Assembly (NCBI GenBank): GCA_050084985.1
Contig: JBITNC010000001.1
Span: 15,252,001-15,316,000 of the forward strand
Length of the DNA: 64,000 nt
Direction: 5' to 3'
Origin: Nageia nagi
Taxonomy: Eukaryota; Pinophyta
Part shown: positions 11,637 through 23,215 of the stretch, piece after piece
Layout of the letters: each line of letters opens with the position of its first letter
Numbering within the stretch: the stretch's first letter is position 1
Position numbers and translations under genes: made by a program
The notes under the pieces: model-generated
Databases searched by the model: none
Seen by the model: the letters and a program-made list of their open reading frames with translations, nothing else
Told to the model about the DNA's origin: nothing

Positions 11637-12812
11637 ACCTTGTGAATAGGCAAATTAGTTGCGAGGCCAACAAAGATGCCAACACATAGGTGGAAAGGCG
11701 TTACACCTACCCACTATGAGGATTGGTTACCTCAAAGGTCTCACGAAATGGGTCTGCAAGAATTGACTCAGAAGACTAGTTAGGATGTTTGAAGTTGCTA
11801 GCAACTGAAATAAAATTTATTAATCAAGGACTTGGATTGTCTTCATATCTAGCCAATGGTTGTTTCTCAAACAAAGCAATAAATTGAGGGTGCAAAAGGA
11901 GCGGGAAAAAGTGTAAAATAAAAGATAAATATAAGGGAAGGTTGAAAATGGCTCAAGGAACATGAATTCAGCTCTTTACATCAAGCTCCACCGACAAGCA
12001 CAATGTCTGGATGCCTAGTTCCTTCAAGTTTGTTGTGAGTTCCATGCACCCACACATCCTCTCATTCTACCTAGACTACACAAAGGGTCTAGAAGAAGGA
12101 TACATCCACTTGTATTAGCCAACAACACGAATGGACTAATGAAGGGAGCATGCGTCTAAGAGACAAGGATGACACTTTCAATATGTGGATGAAGTTCACA
12201 TGCTAAACGTCATAAAGGAACCCACTTTCAAAGTTATACAAATTCTAGCTACATACTATGAATCAATCATTAACTACATATCACACTCAATACTTCGAAA
12301 AGATATCCAACCATTCTTTCACCCACCTCTCAAGAGGTTTGTGAAATGTCCAAGCATCTAAGCAACACACATCAATTATTAACATTACATGTTCAAGCTC
12401 ATAGTACCATAAAATGGAGTTTATGCAATTTCATTCAAAAGATCATGCCACATTCACAATAGACAAGTATTGGATAGAAAGAATTACTCTACTCATCTAG
12501 TTGCAAATGTTCATGTCCAAATTTAAAAATTTCTCCCTTACAAATGAGCCCTCTATGTAGTTCTTGCATGGCAACCCTAAGTGTTGCCCTAACCCTAATG
12601 CAAATTAATATAAAATTATTTAAAATATCATTGATCCAATAAGAAACATGCCACATGGCACTACTAGTTTAAGTCAAGCACTTGTGGGAGCAATCCTCAT
12701 CCGTCACAAGGCTTTAACAAAACTTTATAAAATTTGGGGCCCCAAATTATTGAATTATACAAAAATTAAATTAAATTAAAATATTGCATCCAAGATGCAA
12801 CAACTTCCAACA
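11637..12812 (-). repeat. LTR-like segment, copy B
   Basis: Homologous by eye to 5049-6205, with shared landmarks such as GATGCCAACAC, the CATCAATTATTAACATTAC stretch and GATGCAACAACTTCC. The match stops at 11637 just where copy A has its terminal hairpin, and the TATA-like site of copy A is deleted. It marks the left limit of a duplicated block of about 3.1 kb. Confidence 0.6.
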
Positions 12813-12849
12813 ATGGGTACCCAAGAGTTCATTTGTTGCTCCTTCTCCA

Positions 12850-13350
12850 TCAACACTTGTCCTCGAACCTTCATCATTCGTTGGTTCAGGGGATGCTTGC
12901 CCTTGAGCAATCACCTCCTCCTAAGGATGGCATGGTCTAAGAAGTAAGACCTCTTCTTCAGGCCCATCCTTCTTTGGCTTTTCTCCAACTCCTTGGCTAG
13001 CCTGGTGATTTCTTCAATTCGCTCTACTCCAGTGGTCCTGACTTTGCCAACTTCAACCTTCAATGCCTGAGTCTCTAAATATTGAGATTCTTTAGGTCCT
13101 TGTTCAAGGAGACTCTAGTGATAAACAGTGTGTTGACTTTGAAGACGAACCTATTCACATAGTGAGTTTCCGTGGACTCATCCTCCACCCTTTGGGCGGG
13201 ATCTGTGTGTAGTGCCTCATCGAAGCTGCAAGGTCGAAATTGAGTTTTGTCCTTATTGGGGCCTCATCAACAATCACCACTCCATCTTGACTTCTTCCTC
13301 CTACGCCTTAGAATTCATCTTTGCCATTTGACATTGGATATGGAATGGTG
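12850..13350 (-). pseudogene. Coiled-coil ORF fragment, copy B (broken)
   Basis: Homologous to 6263-6688 but with several small indels, so no long frame remains. The nucleotide match is clear around TCCTTGGCTAGCCTGGTGAT and the stretch after it. Confidence 0.5.
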
Positions 13351-14025
13351 TTTCACATGCCTTAGCAAATGGGAAGGGCAATTTTTCTTGACTTGCTTTG
13401 GTGGGATCTCGAGGACTTTTTGTCTTGGTGCCCTGGTGAGTTTGAAAAGGAGACCAATCTTGTCATGCAAGTTCAACTTTCCCCCTTTTATAGATATTTT
13501 AGGGTTTTCCTAGGGCAACACCCTCTGAAAATCTAGGGATTCGTGCCTTTGAAGATGGGCTCAATTTTCTAGGCATTTTGGCACACGGCTTGAGGTCAAT
13601 CGGCTTCTGGAAGGTTGGCGCAAGTGTTTGGTGTAATGTCCCCAAATTTGTAAAACGTCCACTTTCTCTCCTCTTGGAGTGTGACATTCATGGCAAAGGA
13701 GGAGAAACCAAAAATAAATTAATTTAGGAGTATTTTATTAATATTTTGCATTTATTTCTGTAACCAAGGCTAAAGAGACCCTTGAGGCACTCACCCTTGG
13801 ATTTTATTTAATTAATCTGGCTCAATTATTTGTAATTAATGCAATATTAGTCTCTCATAATGGGACGTTGCATTTATGAGCCATTGATCTTGTAATTTGG
13901 CATCTCTAGGCAACCAGTGTGGGACGTTGGGCTTCCTGGGTCCCTAGATGATTTAATTTGTCATCCCAAGACACCAGAAGAGGGACGTTGCACTTTGGGA
14001 GATTCCAAGGTATGAGAGATCTTGT

Positions 14026-14032
14026 TATAAAA
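14026..14032 (+). promoter_or_regulatory. TATA box of solo LTR
   Basis: TATAAAA in the middle of the solo LTR, at the usual place for the U3/R boundary region. Confidence 0.5.
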
Positions 14033-14142
14033 GGAGATGGGATGCATCATTTGCAGGCATGCTTGAAGATCATCAGAGTTTATCTCTTTCCGGGGGTTAG
14101 CAGCTAGTGGAGTTGCAGCTTTCCAGCTAGCTTAGTGGGAGA

Positions 14143-14340
14143 GCTCGAGCCAGTGTGGGTGGATGGAGTTGGGTGCTAGAGTAGCTCGAGCCAGTGGGGT
14201 GGAGTTGCTAGAGTAGCTCGAGCCAGTGAGGTGGAGTTACTGGAATAGTTCGAGCCAGTGTGGTGGAACTATTCCGTCCCTGATCCAGATCCAGCCAGTG
14301 CGGGGCAGATCCAGATCCAACCAGTGCGGCCATATTCCAG
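14143..14340 (+). repeat. Short tandem repeats inside solo LTR
   Basis: Four units share the core CTCGAGCCAGTG (or TTCGAGCCAGTG) followed by a GGTGGAGTT-like stretch, starting near 14143, 14184, 14216 and 14249. They are followed by units with GATCCAGATCCA and CCAGTGCGG. Spacing is about 32-41 bp. Confidence 0.7.
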
Positions 14341-14567
14341 ATCCATATCTAACCTGCCAAATCAATGTGAGTAGGCACGCCCTAAATCCAGACCAGCCGA
14401 ATCAGTGTGAGGAGGCTCATCCAGCATTGGGGAGAAGAGGTTGAAGAATTTGCAGGGCCAGATCGTCCAAATCTGCCTTGTGAGGGCAAACGTCCCCATT
14501 CTTGAGCATTTGGGTATTTTTCCTTGAGTATTGTACTTGTCTATTTGGGATGTCCCAGCTCTTGAAG

Positions 14568-14573
14568 AATAAA
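14568..14573 (+). terminator. Polyadenylation-signal-like site of solo LTR
   Basis: AATAAA about 160 bp before the LTR end and about 540 bp downstream of the TATA box. Confidence 0.4.
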
Positions 14574-14739
14574 ATTTATTTCTAGCTCTATTTCTTGTTC
14601 AATTTGCAGATCTGATTTGAATTGAGCTAGTTAGAAAAATATAAAAAATATATATAAATTCCTAAGTAGTGATATTTCAACTTTGGAATATTATACTTTA
14701 ACAAAATCACATCTTGTGAGTTTTGGGGATATTACATTT

Positions 14740-15970
14740 GGGCAGTCATAGAGAGTGTCTGGGTCCGGGTTTGCGCTCGAATGAGGAAGGACAGGGCCGA
14801 CGCACGTGTGAGGGGGGACAAACGTGTTGCCACCTACTGCATTTGTGCCAAAAATGAGATGTGAGTCCAAAGCAAGTATGGAGGAGGTCATGGTAGTCGT
14901 CTTCTCCTTGACTTACGCCCAAGGAGGAAGTGCTTTACACTTAGCCAATTTCGACCTTTGTTGCACGAAATGACCCCTTGGAGTTCTTGGAAGGCTAGCG
15001 CAAGTTCGGGGGAGGTCACCACCTCTGTCTTGGTGTGCACTTGCCTTGGGATGGTGGGTATTTGGCCTGGCGCAAGTCTCCTATGGGTCATGAGGCTTGT
15101 CTAAACGTCCACTTGCGTCGAGATGCTAGTTAAGAAGGCCTAGCACGAGTCCAAGGGAGGACAACACTTATGTCTTGACCTGCATATGCGTTGAAAGGGT
15201 GCTTCTGAGCTTGGTGCAAATCCTCCAAGAGTCATTAAGGTTGTCTCACTCAGCATCTGCACCTAAAGAAGGCATGCTCCATACTTCGTCAAAATTCATC
15301 ATTGTTGCTCGAAATTGTCTTTTAAAGCCCCTAGGAGGTTGGTGCAAGTCCGAGGTAAGTCATGAAGGGTGTTTTGGGTCACACTTGTGCCAGGAAAGCA
15401 TGTCTGGTCTAGGCGCACATCCCGAGTGAGACACGACCTTTCTCTCCTGTCACACTTGCATTGGGGTGTAGGAGTGATTTTGTTCCTGAGACTTAGCCAA
15501 TTTCGCCCCTTTCTGCTGATATGGTCTCTGGGATGCTAGCACACGTCTTGGATGGGTCAAGAAGGTTATCTCGGTCAGCATCTGCACCAAAAGGGCAAAG
15601 GGAAAGCCCAACGCAAGTCTCCCTAGGGTCAAGGAGTTTGTCTCCCTCCCAACTTACGCCAAGGCAAGCGTTGTTCCAAACTTCATCAAATTTGTTCTCT
15701 GCTGCTCAAAATGGCCACCCAAAGCTCCTAGAAGGTTGGCGCAAATCTTGGAGGAGACATGGTTTTGTCTCCTTGAAGACATGCGCTTGAAGAGGACTTA
15801 GCCAAAATCTTGCTCTGCTGCTACCAAAAATTCAATTTTGTTCATTTCCACTAGTTTTGGTCTCCAACTCCCCCTAATCTCAAGACACCAAATCATCTCG
15901 GCCACTCCTATAGGGCGACTCTTTATTGCCAAAATTTGAGGGTCCCCAATTTTGCTAAAAAATTGGAGCG
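14740..15970 (-). repeat. Leader with degenerate repeats (copy B)
   Basis: Parallel to 6900-8177, with the same recurring GCGCAAGTC and GGAGACA themes. On the minus strand it starts CGCTCCAATTTTTTAGC directly after the 19-base hairpin. Its first 30 bases also match the leader start at 5026, while 8177 has a shorter version. This ties all three leaders to one family. Confidence 0.6.
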
Positions 15971-15989
15971 TGTTGTGGAAGCCACAACA
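15971..15989 (-). mobile_element. Truncated 5' LTR end (hairpin)
   Basis: The same 19 bases as at 8178-8196. It is the last part of the 5' LTR of the minus-strand element, cut off by gypsy sequence starting at 15992. Confidence 0.55.
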
Positions 15990-15991
15990 TA

Positions 15992-16480
15992 TTGTTTAGC
16001 ATAGAATTTATGATCTTGCAAACTGTTAAAAACGATGTCCAAGTGTTGGAGGTGCTCCTGCCACATTTTGCTATACACCAATATATCATCAAAGAAAACC
16101 AACACAAATCTTCTTAATTGTTCACTGAAAACCTGATTCATGGCTAATTGAAAAGTAGCTAGTGCATTAGTCAATCCAAATGGTATAACTAGAAACTCAA
16201 AATGCCCATAATGGCACCTAAATGTTGTTTTGTGAATATCCTCCTCTTTCATTCTTATCTGATGATATCCTGATCTCAAATCAATTTTGGAGAAATATCT
16301 AGCACCATGTAACTCATCAATAAGATCATCTATTCTAGGGATAGGATACTTGTTTTTTATACTCTTCTTGTTGAGTACGTGATTTTGTCCAAGATGCGTT
16401 GGACCTCTTTTGGCTGTGATTTTCCTTCCTAAGCATGTGACATAGGGCTTCCCTTGGCTAGGGTGAAAACACAACCCCAC
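15992..16480 (-). pseudogene. Ty3/gypsy reverse transcriptase fragment
   Basis: The minus-strand frame shows consecutive gypsy RT blocks: [49 protein letters not shown] and the catalytic [12 protein letters not shown]. It ends at KFYAKQ, where a full RT would continue into its connection domain. From there the frame runs into the neighbouring hairpin. Only about 160 of the roughly 250 residues of the RT core are present, with no protease before it and no RNase H or integrase after it. It belongs to the element whose 5' LTR is 17029-18375. Confidence 0.85.
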
Positions 16481-17015
16481 TCTATCTCTTCCTTTCGGAT
16501 GATAGTGCTCATTTTCTTGGCTGAAACAATTTGTGCTATGGATCTAAGTGAAACTTTCGTTCACTCTTTTTCTTCAGATCCAGTGAGGTAACAACATCCC
16601 TAATGCTCTTGGACGACCCAAATCCAGATGTTGGGGGCTTTGCTGGCTTTTCCCTTGCAACATTGGATTTCTTCTTCTCTACAACCCCATACCCCAGGAG
16701 ATCCTGATACAACTGGAAAGTGATGTCTCTTTAGAATTCTTTGAAGGTCCCTCAGTAGATCTGGAGCAAAACTTCAATCTTTGGCGGTGTTTTATGTGGC
16801 GGAGCAGACCTGTACTTTCATGTCTCTCCTATCTTTTTCCTCATCCTTTCTTCATGTCTTTCACCCAAATACCAAAAGAGCTTCTCGCTTTCTTCTTGAG
16901 GAATTTGTTTTCTTCAAATTGTTGGAGCAATTGGTGGAATTATTTCTTCCCAAATTCTTACTTCTTAACTTTGGCTGTAGATCTAGCTTCCATTTTCACA
17001 AGTAGCAAGATCTCA
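16481..17015 (-). pseudogene. Deleted gag remnant of minus-strand gypsy
   Basis: Short minus-strand stretches between the primer-binding site and the RT fragment. An ATG (about 16994) starts MEARSTAKVKK and a Lys/Ser/Pro-rich piece (KPAKPPTSGFGSSK) follows nearer the RT. Only about 530 bp separates the primer site from RT, so most of gag and all of protease are deleted. Confidence 0.45.
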
Positions 17016-17027
17016 GCTCTAATACCA
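17016..17027 (-). promoter_or_regulatory. Primer-binding site
   Basis: TGGTATTAGAGC on the minus strand, one base after the LTR end. It differs by one base from the common initiator-tRNA-Met site TGGTATCAGAGC. Confidence 0.75.
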
Positions 17028-17028
17028 C

Positions 17029-18375
17029 TGTAAAATTTTCAAATATTCTCAATGTAGAAATTAGTCACGCAAATGCAAAATCAATATCAAATGATGCTCC
17101 TAGGCATGCCACGAAATGATCTAGGGCATCAAACAGGCCACACTATATGCCAAAAACCCAACGATGCACTCCTTAAGCAAAAGGTCACTTCTACAAAGCC
17201 CACGTCACATCCAAGAACATATTAATCAAGCACAACACCTCAATGACAGTCCAGGAATGCCAACAACTCACTCGTACAAGCATAACTATGCTAAACTGCT
17301 CAACATTGCATATATGGAAGCATGAATAGGTCAAATGCATCAAATAATTAGGCAATAAATGAGATCCAAGTATGCCACAGCTTAATTGATGATAGAATAA
17401 TGAGTACAATACAAACCAAGCCCAAGAGGACTCAACGTTGGCCTCCAAGGAGCCAACTAGGGCATACAACAATGCAAAGATAGGTCTTGTTGTTGAAACT
17501 GCTACAGAACAATCACTCTACCAGATTTGTGGATCCCACACTGAAGAGCTCCCTCATAGGTGAACTCCCGACGAAGAGAACAGATGTGATTCCAAAATGC
17601 CATCGAATGGATTCAATGGTGCAGACTGCTTGTGGACGCCTCGGGGTAGGGCAACCTCATAGCACGAACATTCACCTCAATCGCTAGTCAAAAGGTGTTC
17701 CATACCTCCTGGACTCTCCTTGTGCACTACGCTCAAGGGTGCTTGATGCCGCCAAGTCTTTGGAAGTAAAGGGGTTTCAATATCAAAATCAAGTCTATCT
17801 CTGTAATGAGGCTCATTTGCCTTTATAAAATGTCTCTGGATCCGGATCTCACCTAGGAGTCATCCCCAACCTCCCCAATCTCAACATTAGCCTCTTGGAG
17901 GTCCAAGATCTCCAAAGTGGATGCCTAGGGGTCAAGCATGCCCAACGTGGGTACCTAGAGGCCATAAATGCCAACGTGGGATTCCAAGTTGCCACGCGGG
18001 TCTAGGATCCATGCATGGGTGCTAGGGTGTCATCATGGGCCAACATGGGGATCTAGAAGCCTCCCCAAGGCTGGCGCAAGTGCTCAAGCTCATCGTTGGG
18101 TTCTAGGTGTCCATTATGCTATATTTTGATCTTACATGAGGCTTGGGATTCCCACAATCATCTTAGGATCTCCAAGTGTATTAATGACAAATTAAATAAC
18201 GCATCCTATCTTGGGAGGAAAACGTCCCTCATGGGGCTCACAATGTGGGTCCAACGGACCATTATATTTCTATTCCAAGTAACTAACAACAAATTCATGA
18301 ATAAATAAAATATTTACAAAAGGGAATCACTAAGATTCCAAATTTAATTATTTTTCAGGAAAAGGGGATGTTACA
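17029..18375 (-). mobile_element. 5' LTR of truncated gypsy element
   Basis: On the minus strand it starts TGTAACATCCCC at 18375 and ends TTTTACA at 17029, 1347 bp, with the primer-binding site next to its end. A TATAAAG on the minus strand at about 17822-17830 is a plausible promoter. Its TGTAA...TTACA ends and GATGTTACA resemble the solo LTR at 13632-14736 (TGTAATGTCCCC...GATATTACA), which suggests a related LTR family. Confidence 0.75.
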
Positions 18376-20463
18376 TTGCTTCATTTTGAGCTACCCTCAA
18401 AAAGCTACCATGTTCAATTATGAGAAGATAAGAGTTTTCTTTGCTTGATCGTGTTCACGAAAACACAAAATATTCTAGGAATCAGGTTATAATGATAGAT
18501 AACCTGGTTTCAACTACCACCTTCAAGTCTGGGCAACCAAGGATCAAAATTGAATACAGATTGCAGATTATTAAGTTTGAAGGCCCTTAATCAATGTCAT
18601 TAAAAAATTTCATCAATAGCAATCGTTCACAACATCTCTTCCAAGCCCAATGCTCCTAATACCGAACTGTATTTTGAAAGATGAAGTTTACTATGGAAAA
18701 AAAGCTTAATTCATTTTAAATGCATTCTCAAGGAGCCTTTCTACAATCATTAAATAGGAAGAAGAAAAAAGAGTGGACTGTAAGGCTAAAGAAGAATGAC
18801 AACAATCAACACAAGAGCACTGCAACTGGTCAGAGATGTGAAACAGGGAAGAGATGCCTAGGGAGCTCAAAATCTAGGAATAATGTGTTTGTCCTACATT
18901 GGGTGTTGAGGAAGAAAGGAAGGTTGTGCTAAGCAAAGTTGTTCAGATTGAAGTAGTAAATCATAAATGTCTTCCTACATGGTAAGATTTTGAGGCATTT
19001 TCCAAATATCTTTAAAGTTATAGCAATAGAATCATGATAGTTTAATCAAACACCAAAGAGAAATGCAGGAAGAAAAGGGACCAGTTCGGCAAGCTGTTAG
19101 AAAGATGAAAATAAAGCAAGATGATAGCAACTGGGCATGCAATGAATTGTAAATTTTATCAAAAGATGAGCAGAGCCATAGTATGAGACATTCTCCAATT
19201 AGTCTAAACTTAAAAGAGTAGGAATTATGTTCCAGCATAGCGAGAATTGGTAGCAAATTCAAGTTTCATTTACAGATATACAAGTTGTTGAAGGTGACCA
19301 AAGGACCAAGGGACAAAGTATTCTACCGAGTCTACACTGTTCTCCATTTATAAAAAAGCTGGTTCATAGTAAGTTCATATTCACTAGCCTGTTGAGATTA
19401 TTAACAAAACTATAACATGAATTTAGTTAATCTGCATTAATCTATTTTTGGCATGTGTTTTATATTCCCGGAACTTAATTCTAGTTTCAAAAGTCTATCT
19501 TTGATGTAATGCCAGCATCTTAACAGCTTGAAAATGCATTTCCAGCACAGATAAAACCCTAAATCTTCCAAATCAGCATGCTATTCCAAGAATACCACCT
19601 TACTTGAGGGTTTCTGCCACACAAACTTGTAAAAAGATAAGTATTAAATATGTCCTCAATGCTCACAATGGAAAACTATGACTTAGTGTTATCCAATATA
19701 CAAGATGAATAGAACAACTTTTTAGAAAAACAGTAATTTTCTCTATTTTTCTGCTCAGAAAAAAAAATTTCTGCTTTTGAAAGAAAATTATGTTCAGTTC
19801 TCAATATCATCCAAAAGGACTTCTTACTTTAAACTTAATAGAAAAAAGACAACTAAGCATTGCTGAGAATGTCAAATCCAGGAACCATAAATTGAATGAT
19901 GGTTGGACAAATGATAGAATTTGTTTAGGTGGAATACAGAGTTGTGTTCAGATTTCAACTTGGAAATGATTATCAAAATTGTCCAAGCAGAAATATTAAA
20001 TTATAATTAGATATATATTAATAAAATTAAACATGTGAGGATATAAGGGTTTTAGCTTAGAAAACTATGGAAGTTAACAAAATATTACCCAGCAAATTTC
20101 AAAACTTCTCCAAGGATCATTTGAACGAAGAACTAGGGCTTAGTTACAAACAAAAATAGTTGGATTACATTTTAGAATTTTGACTGCAAAAGAAAAAAAG
20201 CATTGCCAAATGGTTAAGAATGATTATCATTTTCAAAGAATAGAGAAAGGACCGTGGGAATGATAAATGCCACTTACAATCACTTCTCTGGCACTGTTGT
20301 GTGTATGAAGTTTGAACAATTTCCCAAGTTGTAGTGACCAGTGTTCTCCATCATCTGAATAATTGACCCCTCAATGCAAGGCCAATTAGACATTTGCTAG
20401 ACCAGTCTTCTCCATCATCATCATCATCTTTCTTCACACTGATATGCATATTCGGACAAAAAT
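18376..20463. other. Intergenic stretch downstream of the PPR gene
   Basis: AT-rich sequence with only short, unsupported reading frames. It should hold the 3' untranslated end of the PPR gene near its right side. I see no repeat, LTR or coding domain here. Confidence 0.5.
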
Positions 20464-20541
20464 TTATTTCTGGAAACGATCTTCTTTCATCAATTTCGCT
20501 TCCAATCTATTCAACTTAGCAAATTTCCTGTGTGTTGATAC
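20464..20541 (-). pseudogene. Out-of-frame E+ motif remnant of the PPR gene
   Basis: Directly after the PPR stop, the frame shifted by -1 reads VSTHRKFAKLNRLEAKLMKED before a stop at 20466-20464. This matches the segment that follows V-x-x-F-x-x-G-D in plant PLS PPR proteins (S-H-P-Q-x-x-x-I-Y-x-x-L-x-x-L-x-x-x-M-K). The coding tail was therefore once longer and was cut by a small indel next to the present stop codon. No DYW domain is recognisable further down. Confidence 0.65.
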
Positions 20542-23215
20542 TATCCGTCTCCTACAAGGAAAGCATGTACTTGTTTATTCGCATAGATCCAACTGCATCC
20601 AGGTTTCTTTAACAGTCTTCTAATTTTCATCAATTTCCGCACACTTTTGATCTCTTCCCACCTACCAGCTTGGGCATAAATATTTGACAACAGAACATAA
20701 GGTAATGGATTTTCAGGTTCCAGCTCAAAAAGATGTTCCGCTGCAAGTTCTCCAAGTCTTACATTGTCGTGTAATTTACAAGCACCGAGCAAGCACCTCC
20801 ATATATTTGCACCTGGAATTATTGGCATTTTGTTGATAAAATCATGTGCCTCAACCAACTGCCCAGCACGGCCAAGAAGATCAACCATGCAGCTATAGTG
20901 CTGCATTGTAGGTCTTATCTGATAATCATGATTCATGCATTTGAAGTAATGCCAGCCCTTGTCCACGAGGCCTGCATGGCAACATGCAGACAGAACAGCA
21001 AGAAAAGTGACATGATCTGGGTTTAAGCCAGTATATTGCATGTGATCAAAGAGTTTGAGGGCTTCTGTTCCAAACCCATGCATTGCATATCCCATAATCA
21101 TAGCATTCCAGGAGACCACGCCTCGATCAGACATTTTGTCAAATATACTGTGTGCATCATTTATGCTACCGCATTTGGCATACATGTCTACAAGTGCACT
21201 CGCCACATAAACATTAGACTGAAATCCATTTTTAAGAACAACTCCATGGACCTCTTTGCCCTGTTTGAGAACTGCAAGGTTGGCACATATTGGAATAACA
21301 ACAGCAAAAGTTTCAGAGTCTGGCTCCAATCCTATCAATTGCATTTGTTGAAAGAGCTGCAGGGCATCTTCATCATGCCCATTTTGTGCATATCCTGCAA
21401 TCATTGATGTCCAGAGGACCACATCTTTCCAAGGAATTTTGTCAAATACATCTCGTGCATTCTCCACACTCTTGCATTTTCCATACATGTCCACAAGTGC
21501 ACTCCCTACAAAAACATCAGAATGAAATCCAGATCTATCAATGTCTTCATGGATTTTCTTTCCATGTTCTAGAGCTGCCAAATTGGCACATGCGGGAAGA
21601 ATGGTGGCAAATGTGAACTGATTGGGTTGGTTCTCCACAAGCATTTCCTCGTAGAGTGTCAATGCTTCCGAATCCTGCCCATTTTTGACACAAGCTGCCA
21701 TAATTGCATTCCATGAGTAGATATCCCTCTTGGGCATTTCATCAAAAAGCTTCTTTGCCTCATCAAGAAGCCCCTTCTGTGCATATCCCGCAAGCAAGGC
21801 ATTGCAAGCCACCACATCTTTTTTTGGCATTCTCTCAAACAAATCTAAAGCCTCATCCAAAAGGCCATTCTCCAGGTAGCTCCTGATCATCAAATTCCAT
21901 GAGGTCACATCACGTTCAGGCATTTTATCGAACACTTTGCGTGCAACATCAATACTACAAGTTTTCCCATACATGTCCAAAATTGCATTCCCCACAACAA
22001 CATTAGACTCAAATCCCCTCTTCCTAACTTCATCATGCACCTGCTGAAGCACCTCAACCTCTGTGCAGGCTGGCATGATGCTCGCAAATGTAAACTCATC
22101 AGGCGCCAACCCTGCCTCCCTCATCTCATAATACAATTTCAGAGCCTCCTTATCAGCCCCACAACACACATACCTAGGCACAATTTATAGAAGATCAAAT
22201 ATACTGCCGAATCTTCTCAAATCACCAACTCTCAGATTTTAATATTAATAGAAATCTTAAAGCACTTTATGAATTTACTTGAGAGTTTGTGCTAAATACT
22301 TTCTGAAGAAGACTTGTGTACGAGTTTCTATATGATAAACATAAGAAAAAGATAATTAATCAATCAATTGTTAAGACAAAATGTGTCCTTATCCTTAAAT
22401 ATCCCATTTGAGGTATTTTGTCAGATACATTCATAGCATTCTACAAGTCCTAACGTAATTTATCAAACACTTTAAAAAGTAATTTCAAAAACAATTTGAA
22501 AAATGAACTAACAAAATTGCTTGTTGCTTGATAAATTTACTTACGCTCACCCCTCAATCATAACATTCCACAAGACGACATCTCGTTGAGACATTTTGTC
22601 AAACACTTTGCGCGCATCATCCAAACATCCACATTTTGCATACATAACCACTAATCCACTCGCCACAAAAGCATCACACTCAAAATTCCTCCTTATTATC
22701 TCATTATGAATTCTCCTCCCCTCCTCGATTTCCCGCAAACCAGCGATGGAAGGCAAAATGCTTGCATAAGTGAACTCATTGGGCTTTAAATCAGCATTTT
22801 CAATAGAAATTTTATTGGGATTTTGACAAAGCATTCTAATTCCGCTCATCCCTTTAAACAATTCCAAAGCCTCCTTATAATTTCCTTGCTTCACATAGGC
22901 CGTTATCATGGCGGTCCATGTGACCACGTCCCTGACGGGCATTTGATCGAAAACCCTCTTAGCATCCGCCACGTCCCCGCATTTTGCATACATGGAAAGG
23001 AGATTATTCAAGGTATAAACATCTTTAGTTTCGAATTGGGAGTGGCTCAAGATTTGGGCATGGAGAATTTTTCCTTTGAGAAGGGAATTGCGTTTGGCGC
23101 AGTCGATGAGAAGACGAGAGCAGGAATTTGTATGGATCGAGGGTTTTAATCGAACAGGGGTATAGAGTTGTCTGCTGACAGGATTTGGCGCCATTGCACG
23201 AAATCTGGTTGCCAT
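20541..23215 (-). CDS. PLS-class PPR protein with E motifs, two exons
   Basis: Join of 23215-22551 and 22173-20541 on the minus strand, 765 residues. PPR proteins of this class bind single-stranded organelle RNA and usually guide C-to-U editing or other processing in mitochondria or chloroplasts. The N-terminus (MATRFRAMAPNPVSRQLYTPVRL) is basic and lacks acidic residues, as a transit peptide would. About fifteen P, L and S repeats follow from residue 40 or so, with hallmarks such as LLSMYAKCGDVADAKRVFD, DVVTWTAMITAYVKQG and ALVDMYGKCKSVENARDVF. The C-terminus has E1 (LPYVLLSNIYAQAGRWEE) and E2 (KKPGCSWIYANKQVHAFLVG) motifs and stops at GDG, without E+ or DYW. The exon junction restores IEGYVCCGADKEAL, a seamless repeat, so the intron call is strong. 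Editing would need a DYW partner acting in trans. Exact targets and organelle are unknown. Confidence 0.9.
22174..22550 (-). other. GT-AG intron in the PPR gene
   Basis: 377 bp. Donor GG|GTGAGCG and acceptor TTGTGCCTAG|G on the minus strand. Without removal the frame hits a stop right after MIEG. With removal the split Gly codon is rebuilt and the PPR repeat continues without gap. The intron is AT rich. A second GTAAGT lies a few bases downstream of the donor but would not keep the frame. Confidence 0.88.

Larger units (their letters stand above)
13632..14736 (+). mobile_element. Solo LTR with perfect target duplication
   Basis: Begins TGTAATGTCCCC and ends GGGGATATTACA, with inverted termini, 1105 bp. 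It is flanked by the direct repeat TTTGG (13627-13631 and 14737-14741). In the homologous copy A, around 6980, the flanks are continuous, so copy A is a natural empty site. No internal coding region or second LTR is present, the signature of LTR-LTR recombination. Orientation is taken from TATAAAA at 14026-14032 and AATAAA at 14568-14573, both plus strand. Confidence 0.85.
8178..15989 (-). mobile_element. Non-autonomous LTR element with gag-protease remnant and nested solo LTR
   Basis: Reading the minus strand from 15989: a truncated 5' LTR end, a leader with repeats, a coiled-coil ORF remnant (copy B), an LTR-like segment, a decayed gag-protease region (11440-9955), a polypurine tract (8514-8560) and the 3' LTR. 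No reverse transcriptase or integrase is visible, so any mobility would have depended on another element. The 5' end is cut by a gypsy reverse-transcriptase fragment at 15992. A 1105-bp solo LTR was inserted later at 13632. The region 9000-9950 holds only short broken reading frames with no recognised domain. Confidence 0.5.

Noticed and set aside
14226-14444. A 72-codon frame in the solo LTR
   Set aside because: Arises from the LTR's own CCAGTG tandem repeats.
20844-21616. Plus-strand frames antisense to the PPR gene
   Set aside because: Shadows of the minus-strand coding sequence; no domain and no splice signals.
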